Source: Synechococcus sp. ATX 2A4 (GTDB taxonomy: Bacteria; Cyanobacteriota; Cyanobacteriia; PCC-6307; Cyanobiaceae). From it: 64,000 nucleotides of DNA. Below, one piece after another: positions 26,641 through 35,310 of the stretch (within the stretch, counting starts at the first letter, position 1; each line of letters begins with the position of its first letter). The notes under the pieces were generated by a model. It ran no database searches. It had not been told where the DNA came from and worked only from the letters and a program-made list of their open reading frames with translations. The translations under genes were made by a program, and so were the position numbers. The stretch covers positions 186,001 through 250,000 of the forward strand of contig NZ_JAGQCV010000001.1 in the NCBI RefSeq assembly GCF_024346375.1. The letters run 5' to 3'.

Positions 26641-27960
26641 TCACCCGAACCGGGAGGCCTTGATGCGCCTGCGGAGCTTGCGGCTCCACCCGAAGGCCAT
26701 GCCTGCCCCGAAGATGGGAAGCGGGCCTGGAACTTGCAGGGTGTAGAGCGTACCTTCATTATTGGCGCCGCCAAGATTGGTGGTGCCGTAGAAGATGTCA
26801 GCGGGTCCAGCGGTCAGTGCCGCTTCCGTACTTTCTCCATTGGCGCCATCGAAGCTGACAAGGCTGGTGATGGTGTTGCTGTTGCTGTCAAAGGAGAAGA
26901 TCGAGCCAAAGTCATTCGCGCCTCCCTGGTCGGTGGTGCCGTAGAAGAGACCACCGCTGCCAGGGGTCAAGGCAGCGCTCGGGCTTTCTCCATTGTCGCT
27001 ATTGAAGCTGACGAGGCTGGTGATGGTGTTGCTGTTGCTATCAAAGGAGAAGACCGTGCCTTCGTTATCGCTCCCGCCCCGTCGTGTGGTGCCGTAGAAG
27101 AGGCCAGCGCTGCCAGGGGTCAAGGCTGCACTTGGGCTTTCCCCGTTGGCACCCACGAAGCTCACGATGCTGGCAATAGTGTTGCTGTTGCTATCAAAGG
27201 AGAAGACCGTACCGCTGTTATGGGTCCCGCCCCTTTCTGTGGTGCCGTAGAAGAGGCCACCGGTTCCTTCGATCAATGCAGCGCTGGGTGTGGAGCCGTT
27301 GGCGCCAACGAAGCTGGCTAGGCTCGCGATGGTGTCGTTGTTGCTGTCAAAGGAGAAGACCGTACCGCCGTTGTGGGTCCCGCCCTCTTCTGTGGTGCCG
27401 TAGAAGATCCCGCCACTCCCGGCTGTCAAGGCAGCGGTGGGGTTGGCCCCGTTGCTGCCATCAAAGCTCGCGAGCGTGCTGATCGTATTGGTATTGCTGT
27501 TGAAGGAGAAGATCGCGCCCGCACTATTCGCCCCGCCGGCAGAGGTGGTGCCATAGAAGAGACCACCGCCGCCGGCGGTCAATTCAGCTCTGGGCCTGAC
27601 ACCGCCGTCGGTGCCACCAAAGCTGGCAAGGCTGGTGATCGAGCTGCCATCAAAGGAAAACACCGTTCCGAAGCCATCCGTTCCGCCGTTTGCCGTGACT
27701 CCGAAGAAGAGACCTGGGGGCCCGGCGGTCAAAGCAGCGCTGGGTCTGCCCCCATTGGGGGCGCCCGTGAAGCTGATGAAGCTGGTGATGGTGTTGGGGG
27801 CCGCCAGGCCTGGCAGTGGGGCAAGCGATGCCCCTGCCACAAAGATTGGGAAGAGAACTGTCCTCGACAAGCCTCCCCAAGCGGCGGCAGTAATCTTGGT
27901 ATCGAGTGACACCATCGTTAGGGGTGACCAGGCAGTTCTGACGCCGATAGCTGCAGGCAT
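26641..27960 (-). CDS. GloVer-type tandem repeat protein with PEP-CTERM-like tail
   Basis: A 439-residue secreted protein. A hydrophobic signal (TVLFPIFVAGASLAPLPGLA) is followed by about seven near-identical repeats of 51-52 residues. The core is SAALTPGSGGLFYGTT, then GGxNxxGTVFSFDSNSNTI, matching the Gloeobacter/Verrucomicrobia 'GloVer' repeat. The C-terminus (VPGPLPIFGAGMAFGWSRKL then RRR) is a PEP-CTERM-like sorting signal as used by picocyanobacteria. The repeats probably form a beta-rich rod or propeller at the cell surface. Start uncertain: ATG at 27960 or 27915. Confidence 0.85.
   Translation of the reverse strand: MPAAIGVRTAWSPLTMVSLDTKITAAAWGGLSRTVLFPIFVAGASLAPLPGLAAPNTITSFISFTGAPNGGRPSAALTAGPPGLFFGVTANGGTDGFGTVFSFDGSSITSLASFGGTDGGVRPRAELTAGGGGLFYGTTSAGGANSAGAIFSFNSNTNTISTLASFDGSNGANPTAALTAGSGGIFYGTTEEGGTHNGGTVFSFDSNNDTIASLASFVGANGSTPSAALIEGTGGLFYGTTERGGTHNSGTVFSFDSNSNTIASIVSFVGANGESPSAALTPGSAGLFYGTTRRGGSDNEGTVFSFDSNSNTITSLVSFNSDNGESPSAALTPGSGGLFYGTTDQGGANDFGSIFSFDSNSNTITSLVSFDGANGESTEAALTAGPADIFYGTTNLGGANNEGTLYTLQVPGPLPIFGAGMAFGWSRKLRRRIKASRFG
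26760..27790. repeat. Seven ~153-156 bp tandem repeats inside the GloVer gene
   Basis: The element ggtggtgccgtagaaga recurs, with small changes, near 26777, 26932, 27085, 27236, 27390, 27544 and, most diverged, 27695, a spacing of about 153-156 bases. The middle copies are the most alike, suggesting recent unequal crossing over. The period is a multiple of three, so copy number can vary in frame. Confidence 0.85.
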
Positions 27961-28132
27961 GGCGCTTAAGGCCTTATTGGATAACGTCTACAAAAACTAC
28001 ACCCATTTTTCTCGATTATCCTCCAGTTGGAGTGGGCTCGATCACACCAGAAAGGCCAAGCCTCTGACCCCGCCGCTCAACTGGTGGCACCAAATCAAGC
28101 TGAGGCCGGTGAGCATCAGCAGCAAGGAGAAG

Positions 28133-29008
28133 TCACTGACGAAATTGTTGCAGCGCCTCCCGGGCATGGCCTGGCAGGGCTGACAGCCGCTGGGTTGGCG
28201 TCAGGCGCCTGGCCGTGCCACGCGCGATGCCGGCCTCGGGGCTCAGCCACCAACGCACGTCGCTCAACCGACGCCGCGCGATCAGCTCCAGCTGCCTCTG
28301 GCACCTGTCGCGGGGAGCCTGGAGGAGCAGATCTTTCGGAAGGCCCAGATCAAGCTGATCGTTCAACACCCGCGCCGGCACCCAGAAGGCCCGCGGCACC
28401 CCCAGCTCCTGCACCCAGCGCTGCACCAAGGTCCAGTCGATCGGAACGGTGGCCGTGCGCCGCAGCAAAGCCACGTCCCAGGCAGCCTTGGTGCCAAAAG
28501 CAAACAGATGGATGGTGGGGAGCCGTGCGGGGCGCCTCCAGCTGGCCGCTGAAAAAGTCTGGCGCCCAGGCACGAAGAGCGGGATCATCCACCAGTGGCA
28601 GCAGCGGGCGGGCCAGGCCGCAGGCCAGGGCTGCTCAGGGTGGTTCATGGCGTGGTGAAACACACGAGGGGCGGAACATGGGTTCACCGCCGCTGAAATG
28701 GATGGTGCGGATGCCCGCAGCGGCTGAAGCGCCGCCAGCGTCGCCGCCATGCCGCGTGCGCCCAGGATGGTGCTGTAGGGCGTGAGGGCCAGCGGGGCTT
28801 CGGCGGCCACGAATGGCTGCAGCTCGCCTGGTTGCGGCTGTGCCGTGCGCCGGGCGAGGAACACCACCCCCGCGAGCGGGACGCCAGCGGGGCCGTCGTT
28901 GGCAGCCACTTCATGGGGGTGGAACAGGGCCCCCTCCTGCCTCCGCAGAAAGGAAGGCGACGACTGAATGGAGCTCCACAGGCGGGGTGCCAGCAGCTCG
29001 TGGACTCC
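28133..29008 (-). pseudogene. Decayed gene(s), HPr-kinase-like and nucleotidyltransferase-like fragments
   Basis: One open frame covers most of this stretch but only parts look like protein. The 5' part (ALFHPHEVAANDG; GVPLAGVVFLARR; PYSTILGARGMAATLAAL) resembles the C-terminal half of HPr-kinase-like proteins. The 3' part (TIHLFAFGTKAAWDVALLRR; VPIDWTLVQRWVQELG) resembles the end of the NTP_transf_5 nucleotidyltransferase family. Around 28500-28635 the coding-looking sequence moves to another frame (LARPLLPLVDDPALRAWAPD) and back, with stops in it. I read this as one or two genes broken by several frameshifts. Both family assignments are tentative. Confidence 0.45.
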
Positions 29009-29076
29009 TCAACCTGCACGCCACCGCGTGGTGATGCAGCGGGTCTCAAGGGACGCGTCAGCCTCGATGCTGGTGA

Positions 29077-30114
29077 TCAATCAGCCGCAAGCGTTTCAGG
29101 CTCAGCGTCTTCCCCCCGCTCCGCCGCGAAGCCGCCGCTGAGCGGCTCGGCGCTGATGCCTTCCACCTCGCGCAGGTAGCGGGCCAGCACGTCGCTCTGG
29201 CCGTGGGTCACGTACACCTGCCGGGCCTGGCTCTGGCGCACGGTGGTGAGCAGGCCGTTCCAGTCGGCGTGGTCGCTGAGCACGAAGCCCCGCTCGTAGC
29301 CGCGGCGCCGCCGGGCACCGCGCACCGCCATCCAGCCGCTCACGAAGCCCGTCTGCGGCGCCTTGAACCGCTTCATCCACACCGAACGGTGCGCCGACGG
29401 GGGCGCCAGCACCAACCGGCCCGCCAACGGCTCACTGCGGGGCAGCTCACTGGCGGGCCGGGTGGGCGGCATGGCGATGCCCTGCTCGCGGTAGGGCGCC
29501 ATCAGGGTCTGCACAGCGCCGTGCAGCAGCACCTCCTCATTCAGGCCGAGCTGGTGCAGCTCCGCCAGCAGGCGCTGGGCCTTGCCGAAGGCGTAGCAGA
29601 ACAGAATCGAGGGCCGCTCCGGTGCCTGCTTCCACCAGCTGGCGATCTCGGCCGCCACCTCCTGGCCCGGCCGCCAGCGGTACACCGGCAGGCCGAAGGT
29701 GGCTTCGGTGATCAGCACATCGGTGGGCACCGGCTCGAACGGCACGCAGCTGGGGTCGGCATCGCGCTTGTAATCGCCGCTGATCAGCCAGGTTTCACCA
29801 CCGGCGCTGATCCGCACCTGGGCCGAACCCAGCACGTGGCCGGCGCTGTGAAACGACACGGTGGCGTCGCCGAGGCGCAGCTCCTGGCCGTAGGCCACCT
29901 GCCGCAGATCGATGCCCTGGCCCAACCGCTGGCGCAGCACGCCGGCGGCGCTGCCCTCCGCCCAATACACCTGGCTGCCGGGCCGGGCGTGGTCGGCGTG
30001 GGCGTGGGTGATCAGGGCGCGCGGCACCGGCCGCCAGGGATCAATCCAGGCGTCGGCGGCCGGGCAGTAGAGCCCCTGCGGGGTGTGCTGGATCAGGGCG
30101 CCCGGCGGCAGCAA
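29077..30114 (-). CDS. Ligase-associated DNA exonuclease (metallo-beta-lactamase fold)
   Basis: A 345-residue MBL/beta-CASP enzyme. The metal motif ITHAHADHARPGS (HxHxDH) lies near residue 36, with FHSAGHVLGSAQV, WLISGDYKRDADPSC and the late LSDHADWNGLL and VYVTHGQSDVL completing the active site. It is the exonuclease member of the ligase/PdeM/helicase repair set. It starts with TTG 10 bases after the nadA stop, so it should be co-transcribed with nadA, and is separated from the ligase by the GloVer gene and the decayed region. Confidence 0.92.
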   Translation of the reverse strand: MLPPGALIQHTPQGLYCPAADAWIDPWRPVPRALITHAHADHARPGSQVYWAEGSAAGVLRQRLGQGIDLRQVAYGQELRLGDATVSFHSAGHVLGSAQVRISAGGETWLISGDYKRDADPSCVPFEPVPTDVLITEATFGLPVYRWRPGQEVAAEIASWWKQAPERPSILFCYAFGKAQRLLAELHQLGLNEEVLLHGAVQTLMAPYREQGIAMPPTRPASELPRSEPLAGRLVLAPPSAHRSVWMKRFKAPQTGFVSGWMAVRGARRRRGYERGFVLSDHADWNGLLTTVRQSQARQVYVTHGQSDVLARYLREVEGISAEPLSGGFAAERGEDAEPETLAAD

Positions 30115-30124
30115 GGGGCCCGGC

Positions 30125-31243
30125 TCAGCGGCTCATCTCGAGCATGCGTTGGATCGGCAGCAGTGCCCGGGTGCGCACCGCTTCATCGAGCTCGATCGCC
30201 GGCTCCAGGGTGGCCAGGCAATGCCACAGCTTTTCGAGCGTGTTCAGACGCATGTAGGGGCAGGCATTGCAGCTGCAACCGTCCTGACCGGGCACCTCAT
30301 GGAAGGTTTTGTGGGGCAGCTTCAGGCGCATCTGGTGCAGGATGCCCGGCTCGGTAAGCACGATGAAAGCCGTGGCGTCGCTGGTTTCGGCGCGGTGCAG
30401 CAGCTTGCTGGTGGAGCCGATGAAATCGGCCAGATCCAGCATGTTGGGCAGGCATTCCGGGTGGGCGATCACCTCGGCGCCGGGATGGTCGAGCCGCAGC
30501 TTCAGCAGGGCCTGCTCGCTGAAGGTTTCGTGCACGATGCAACTGCCCGGCCAGAGGGTGAGCTCACGGCCGCTCTGGCGCGCCACCCAGCGGCCCAGGT
30601 TCTGATCCGGCGCGAACAGGATCGGCCGGTCGGGGGGCAACTGCTGCACCAGGCTCACGGCATTGCTGCTGGTGCAGATCAGGTCGCTCTGCGCCTTCAC
30701 CGCGGCTGAACAGTTGATGTAGCTCACCACGTAATGGTGGGGGTGCTGGGCGCGGAAGGCGGCGAAGGCGTCGGCGGGGCAGGCATCGGCCAGGGAACAG
30801 CCCGCATCCAGATCGGGCAGCAGCACCGTTTTGCCCGGGTTGAGGATCTTGGCGGTTTCAGCCATGAAGTGAACGCCGCAGAACACGATCACCTCCGCGT
30901 CGGTATCCGCGGCGCGGCGGGAGAGCTCGAGTGAATCGCCGATCACATCGGCGATGTCCTGGATTTCAGCGTTCTGGTAGAAGTGCGCCAGGATCACAGC
31001 CCGCCGCTGGCTGGCCAGCTCGCGGATCGCCTGCGGCAGCGCGTGCCGGGCGGGAACAGGGCTGCCAGCGATAGGGCTGGCGCTCAGCAGGCTGCCAGCG
31101 GTGGGGCTGGAGATGAGCGGCCTCGTGGTGAGCGGCCTGGTGGTGACGGTGTCGATGGCGGGAGTGGAGGGTGTCGCGGTCGCCGCCCAGAAAGCATCTG
31201 GGGCAAGATGACACCACCCTAGGGACGGGGGCCCGGCCCGCAT
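30125..31243 (-). CDS. nadA: Quinolinate synthase A
   Basis: NadA condenses iminoaspartate with dihydroxyacetone phosphate to quinolinate for NAD synthesis and carries an oxygen-sensitive 4Fe-4S cluster. Visible hallmarks: [61 protein letters not shown] and [19 protein letters not shown]. The core begins about 50-60 residues after the ATG at 31243. The extension is Pro/Thr/Ser-rich with no other ATG, GTG or TTG in frame, so either NadA has an unusual N-terminus here or it uses a rare start. The exonuclease gene follows after 10 bases. Confidence 0.93.
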   Translation of the reverse strand: MRAGPPSLGWCHLAPDAFWAATATPSTPAIDTVTTRPLTTRPLISSPTAGSLLSASPIAGSPVPARHALPQAIRELASQRRAVILAHFYQNAEIQDIADVIGDSLELSRRAADTDAEVIVFCGVHFMAETAKILNPGKTVLLPDLDAGCSLADACPADAFAAFRAQHPHHYVVSYINCSAAVKAQSDLICTSSNAVSLVQQLPPDRPILFAPDQNLGRWVARQSGRELTLWPGSCIVHETFSEQALLKLRLDHPGAEVIAHPECLPNMLDLADFIGSTSKLLHRAETSDATAFIVLTEPGILHQMRLKLPHKTFHEVPGQDGCSCNACPYMRLNTLEKLWHCLATLEPAIELDEAVRTRALLPIQRMLEMSR

Positions 31244-32093
31244 GCGCATTGCGATCGCCGGCGACCTGCACGGGCAATGGGATGCCAGCGATGTGACCCT
31301 GCTCCACCGGCTCGCCCCCGATGCGGTGCTGGTGGTGGGCGACCTCAGCGATGGCCAGGAGCGCATCGCCGCCAGCCTGGCGCGGCTGGAGCTGCCCCTG
31401 GCCTGCATCCTCGGCAACCACGACGCCGGCCGGGATGCCAGCGGCCGCTGCCTGCGGCGTCAGATCGAGCTGCTGGGCGAGCGCCATTGCGGCTGGGCGC
31501 TGCGGCAGCTGCAGCCCCCGGGGCTGGCGGTGGTGGGTGCCCGGCCCGGCAGCGCCGGCGGTGGCTTCCATCTCTCGCAGGCGGTGGAGGCGCTCTGGGG
31601 CCCGATGAGCGCCGACGATTCGGCGCAGCGCATCACCAGCGCCGCCCTGGCGGCCGATCCGGCCCTGCCGCTGGTGCTGCTGGCCCACAGCGGGCCGGCC
31701 GGTCTGGGCAGTGAGGCCCAGGATCCCTGCGGCCGTGATTGGAAACCGCCCGCCTGCGACTGGGGCGACCAGGACCTGACCCTGGCGATCGAGCGCATCC
31801 GCCGCCACCGGCCGGTGCCGCTGGTGGTGTTCGGCCACATGCACCACGCGCTCAAGCGCGGCCGGGGCCTGCGCCGCAGCTTTGTGATCGACCGCAGCGG
31901 CACCGCCTACCTCAACAGCGCCTGCGTGCCGCGCCATGGCGTGGATCAGGAGGGACGCGCCCTGCGCCACTTCTCCTGGGTGGAGTTGGTGGACGGCCGC
32001 CTCCGCCGCGCCAGCCACCGCTGGTACCACCCCGGTGGCGAGCTGCTCTACGAACAACTGCTGGTGGAGCAGCCGCTGGCGGTGCCGTGCTGA
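31242..32093 (+). CDS. Cyanobacterial metallophosphoesterase (TIGR04168-like)
   Basis: A 283-residue calcineurin-like phosphoesterase with all motifs: [36 protein letters not shown] and [11 protein letters not shown]. The pattern [20 protein letters not shown] fits the cyanobacteria/plant-specific TIGR04168 group of unknown substrate. Its ATG shares the bases CATG with the divergent nadA start. The next gene begins before its stop, so the pair is coupled. Confidence 0.87.
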   Translation: MRIAIAGDLHGQWDASDVTLLHRLAPDAVLVVGDLSDGQERIAASLARLELPLACILGNHDAGRDASGRCLRRQIELLGERHCGWALRQLQPPGLAVVGARPGSAGGGFHLSQAVEALWGPMSADDSAQRITSAALAADPALPLVLLAHSGPAGLGSEAQDPCGRDWKPPACDWGDQDLTLAIERIRRHRPVPLVVFGHMHHALKRGRGLRRSFVIDRSGTAYLNSACVPRHGVDQEGRALRHFSWVELVDGRLRRASHRWYHPGGELLYEQLLVEQPLAVPC

Positions 32094-33160
32094 TCTACGC
32101 CTGCGTGAGCGGCCATGGCTACGGCCACGGCTCCCGGGTGGCCTCGGTGCTGCTCGCCCTGGCGGCGCTGCGGCCCAGCTGGCGCCTGGTGCTCTCCACT
32201 GCGCTGCCGCCAGCCTTTCTGCAGCTGGCCCTGGCGGGGGTGCCGTTCGAGCACCGCCCGCTGCGCTGGGATGTGGGCGCGATCCAGGCCGATGCGCTCG
32301 GTGTGGACGGCGACGCCACCCTGGCGGCCTTGGAGGCCGTGGCGGCCTCGCTGCCGCCGCTGCTGGAGGCGGAGGCGCAGTGGCTGCTGCAGCAGCAGGA
32401 GCCGGTGCTGCTGCTGGGCGATGTGCCACCGGCGGCGGCGCAGCTGGCGGCGTTGCTGCAGCGGCCGCTGGTGTGGATGGGCAACTTCGGCTGGGACGAC
32501 ATCTACGCGCCGATGGGGGGGCCATTCCTGGGCTGGGCCGAGCGCTTCCAGCACGATTACCGCCGCGGCACGCACGTGATTCGCTGTCCGTTTTCGATGG
32601 CGATGGACTGGGGCCTGCCGGAGACGGCGGTGGGCCTGACGGCGGCGGCGCCGCAACTGGAGGCAGAAGCGTTGCGCCAGCGGCTGGGCTTGCCGGCCGA
32701 ACGGGAGCGCTGCGTGATGGTGAGCTTCGGTGGGATGGGCTTTGCGCTGGGGCCTGAGCCCTATGGCCGCTGGCCCGGCTGGAGCTTCGTGAGCACCGAT
32801 GCCAGCGCCGCCGCAGCGCCGAATGTGCGCCTGCTGCCGGCAGACGTGCGGCCCCTGGAGCTGATGCGGCTGTGCGGCCGCCAGATCAGCAAGGCCGGCT
32901 ACAGCATCTTCTGCGAGGCGCTGTCCCAGGGCACCGGGCTGCATCTGGTGGAGCGCCACGGCTTTGCCGAAGCGGCGGTGCTGGAGGGCTGGCTGCGGCG
33001 CCATGGTCAGCACCGGCTGTTGAGCCGGGAGCAACTGCTGGCCGGCGATTGGCAGCTTGACCAGCCGCTGCTGCCCCCCAGCGACGGCCTGCTGGCAAGC
33101 GATGGAGCCGAGCAGGCGGCGGGGCTGTTGGTGCAGCTGGCCGAAAGGATGGCGAGTTGA
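32087..33160 (+). CDS. Glycosyltransferase-like protein (MurG/arabinokinase N-domain fold)
   Basis: A 357-residue protein beginning with YACVSGHGYGHGSRVASVL, the sugar-nucleotide transferase loop shared by GT-B proteins and the N-terminal domain of L-arabinokinase-like proteins. Later motifs VMVSFGGMGFALG, VRLLPADVRPLELMRLC and SKAGYSIFCEALSQGTGLHLV correspond to the donor-binding half. I chose the GTG at 32087, 4 bases before the upstream stop. Donor and acceptor are unknown. It is coupled to the phosphoesterase, so the two may act on the same metabolite. Confidence 0.78.
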   Translation: MLIYACVSGHGYGHGSRVASVLLALAALRPSWRLVLSTALPPAFLQLALAGVPFEHRPLRWDVGAIQADALGVDGDATLAALEAVAASLPPLLEAEAQWLLQQQEPVLLLGDVPPAAAQLAALLQRPLVWMGNFGWDDIYAPMGGPFLGWAERFQHDYRRGTHVIRCPFSMAMDWGLPETAVGLTAAAPQLEAEALRQRLGLPAERERCVMVSFGGMGFALGPEPYGRWPGWSFVSTDASAAAAPNVRLLPADVRPLELMRLCGRQISKAGYSIFCEALSQGTGLHLVERHGFAEAAVLEGWLRRHGQHRLLSREQLLAGDWQLDQPLLPPSDGLLASDGAEQAAGLLVQLAERMAS

Positions 33161-33639
33161 ACAAAAGCGGCAATGGCTGGGGAGCATTGCGCCGCAGCCA
33201 TTCTGGTGTCATTCACTACGTTGCGGCTTCAATCAGCAGATCTGATCAACCAGAGCAGATTGATTGGAGCAGCAAAAAGCTCAGTGGCCGACAGTGATCA
33301 GAACCGTGCGGCGCCTCAAGATAACTGGTGGACGATTGTGCGATTGGCACAAATAAGCTGTGGATGGTTATGGGCGTTTGTCACATTGTGCCGAACCAAA
33401 CCCGCCGCGATGGATTCATCCTTCCCTACGACGGTTTCAGAACAAGAAACTGACCTGCACATCTGAGCCACATCGTCAAGGCTCAAGAGCACTTCTCAGT
33501 CAATTCACAGAATTTTAAGCCAAATCAGAACCCGTAGCAGCAACAACAGTTCTGTTGATTGCTTGCTTCCGGGTAACGGCAAATTCCCACTGGGTTTCGC
33601 CACATCGTTCTCGATTTCCTCTTCACTCCGACACCCGTT
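33161..33639. other. Intergenic region, no gene recognised
   Basis: About 480 bases of lower GC before the lysozyme gene. Short plus-strand frames are present but not gene-like. A hairpin with arms CAACAG and CTGTTG and a 2-base loop lies at 33544-33557. Such a spacer probably carries the promoter and 5' leader of the TTG-initiated lysozyme gene. Confidence 0.5.
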
Positions 33640-34410
33640 TTGCGCACTCTCCGTTCTGCTGCCCGCCACTTGCTGCTGCCGGCAGCCGCTCTCGCCCTGG
33701 CGGCTCCTGCCCACGCTGCCGCGCCCAGAACGCCCTTCCTGTGGCAGGAGATCCGCCGCCCAGCCCCGGCGCCGGCCATCACGGGCCCCCATTCCCTGGC
33801 GGTGGCACTTCCCGGTGAGGCGCCGCAGGATCCGCGCTTCTACGTGATCACCCCCGAGCGGCGGGCCCTGCTGAACACGATCCGCTACGCCGAAGGCACC
33901 TGGGCCCGCGGCGAAGACCGGGGCTACTGGATCATGTTCGGCGGCAGCCTGATGCCGTCGCTGGATCGCCACCCCAACCGGGTGAACCGCACGCCGGGCT
34001 ACGCCAGTGCCGCCGCCGGTGCTTACCAGTTCATGCCCTTCACCTGGACCATGGCCAGCAGCCGCATGGGCCTCAATGGTTTCGGCCCCCATGTGCAGGA
34101 TCAAGCGGCCATCTTCCTGATCCAGCGCCGCGGCGCCCTGCAAAAAGCCGACAGTGGGGTGTTCAGCCCGCAGCTGGCCGCCCGGCTGGCACCGGAATGG
34201 GCCTCGTTCCCCACCCTGGCGGGCCGCAGCTTCTACGGCCAGCCGGTGAAGCGCTTCGATGAACTGCGCCGCTTCTACGACGCCAACCTGGCCGAGCTGC
34301 GCGCCTCGCTCAGCATGCGCACCGATGTGGCCGTCGCGCCGACGCCACCGCCCCTCTGCGACAACGACAGCCTCTCCTGCGCGCTGGAGCAGGTGAGCCC
34401 CACCCCCTGA
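33640..34410 (+). CDS. Secreted lambda-endolysin-like muramidase (GH104-like)
   Basis: A 256-residue protein with a signal peptide (LLLPAAALALAAPAHA) and a lysozyme domain. It shows LLNTIRYAEGTWARG (catalytic Glu), YWIMFGGSLMPSLDRHPN, SAAAGAYQFMPFTW and HVQDQAAIFLIQRRGAL, the order found in lambda endolysin (lytic transglycosylase, GH104). There are no phage genes around it, so it is probably a cell-wall remodelling enzyme of the host. It starts at TTG. A C-terminal pair of cysteines (LCDNDSLSC) may form a disulphide. Confidence 0.82.
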   Translation: MRTLRSAARHLLLPAAALALAAPAHAAAPRTPFLWQEIRRPAPAPAITGPHSLAVALPGEAPQDPRFYVITPERRALLNTIRYAEGTWARGEDRGYWIMFGGSLMPSLDRHPNRVNRTPGYASAAAGAYQFMPFTWTMASSRMGLNGFGPHVQDQAAIFLIQRRGALQKADSGVFSPQLAARLAPEWASFPTLAGRSFYGQPVKRFDELRRFYDANLAELRASLSMRTDVAVAPTPPPLCDNDSLSCALEQVSPTP

Positions 34411-34414
34411 GCGC

Positions 34415-35263
34415 TCACCCGCCCGCATCGCCCACCGGAGGTTTTCCCACCGTGCGCTGGGCGATGAAGTAGGCGGCCAGGGAGCTGCCGAGGAAGCCGA
34501 GGCCGTTGCGCAGCACCGGCAGCAGGTCGGAGGTGCGGGTCACCACCGGGCCCAGGCCAAACACCACAAACAGCATCACCCACAGCGGTGAAAGCAGCAG
34601 CACCCAGCTCCAGGCCACGGTGTCGCCCTCCTTGCGCGGGTAGGCGGCGAAGCCCACGATCAGCCCGCCCAGCACCGAGGTGCAGAAGGTGAGCAGCCAT
34701 TGCTCCTGTGGCAGGCCCGGCACCACCTGGCAGCCACCGCGCTCCAGGCAGGTCTGCACGGCGCCGAGCGCCGCCACGATCGCCCCGTCTTCGCCGTTGT
34801 CGCGCACATAGAACTGATTGCCGTAGCGCGTCTGCAGCTCCACCCAGAAGGTGCGCGGCATCAACGCGAACAGGGCATCGCCCACGTTGAAATTCAGCAG
34901 GTTGCCGCCGCGGGGGTCGGCCACCAGCAGCACGCTGCGCTCATCGAGATCCCAGTACTGCTTCACCGCCAGCCCCGGGGTGCGCTCGTACTGGGTGAGC
35001 ACCCGCAGCTTCCAGCCGCTGGCATCCTCGAAGCGGTCGAGCTTGTCTTCCAGGGCGGCGCGCTGGCCGTCGGTGAGCGCCCGGGCCAGATCGATCACCG
35101 GCGTGGGGTGATCGGGCAGCAGCTCCGGGTTATCGGCGGCAAAGGCGGGCGCCGGCGGCCACAACAACAGCAGGGCGGCCAGCAGCGCCAGCCAGGGCCC
35201 TGCCGCGGCGCGGCGCCGGGGCAACGGCGAAGCCGGCGAGCGGGAGGCGGAGGAACGGCCCAT
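34415..35263 (-). CDS. TPM-domain thylakoid protein, Psb32-like
   Basis: A 282-residue protein: signal peptide (WLALLAALLLLWPPAPAFA), then a TPM domain with the pattern of plant lumenal and cyanobacterial TPM proteins (PELLPDHPTPVIDLARALT, DASGWKLRVLTQYERTPGLA, SVLLVADPRGGNLLNFNVG, YGNQFYVRDNGEDGAI). C-terminal membrane spans follow. Psb32/TLP18.3 proteins support photosystem II repair under high light. Two cysteines (TCLERGGCQ) may be redox-active. Convergent with the lysozyme and divergent from the methyltransferase. Confidence 0.82.
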   Translation of the reverse strand: MGRSSASRSPASPLPRRRAAAGPWLALLAALLLLWPPAPAFAADNPELLPDHPTPVIDLARALTDGQRAALEDKLDRFEDASGWKLRVLTQYERTPGLAVKQYWDLDERSVLLVADPRGGNLLNFNVGDALFALMPRTFWVELQTRYGNQFYVRDNGEDGAIVAALGAVQTCLERGGCQVVPGLPQEQWLLTFCTSVLGGLIVGFAAYPRKEGDTVAWSWVLLLSPLWVMLFVVFGLGPVVTRTSDLLPVLRNGLGFLGSSLAAYFIAQRTVGKPPVGDAGG

Positions 35264-35310
35264 GCGGCAGGTTCAATGTGTTCCGATTCTCTTTAACGCC
35301 AGGCCTGCCC

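Noticed and set aside
26760-27790. A CRISPR array, suggested by regular spacing of similar repeats
   Set aside because: The unit is about 155 bases, in frame with a long protein, and repeats abut without unique spacers. No cas genes are present.
33640-34410. A prophage, suggested by a lambda-endolysin-like lysozyme
   Set aside because: No holin, spanin, capsid or integrase gene is nearby, and the protein has a host-type signal peptide.
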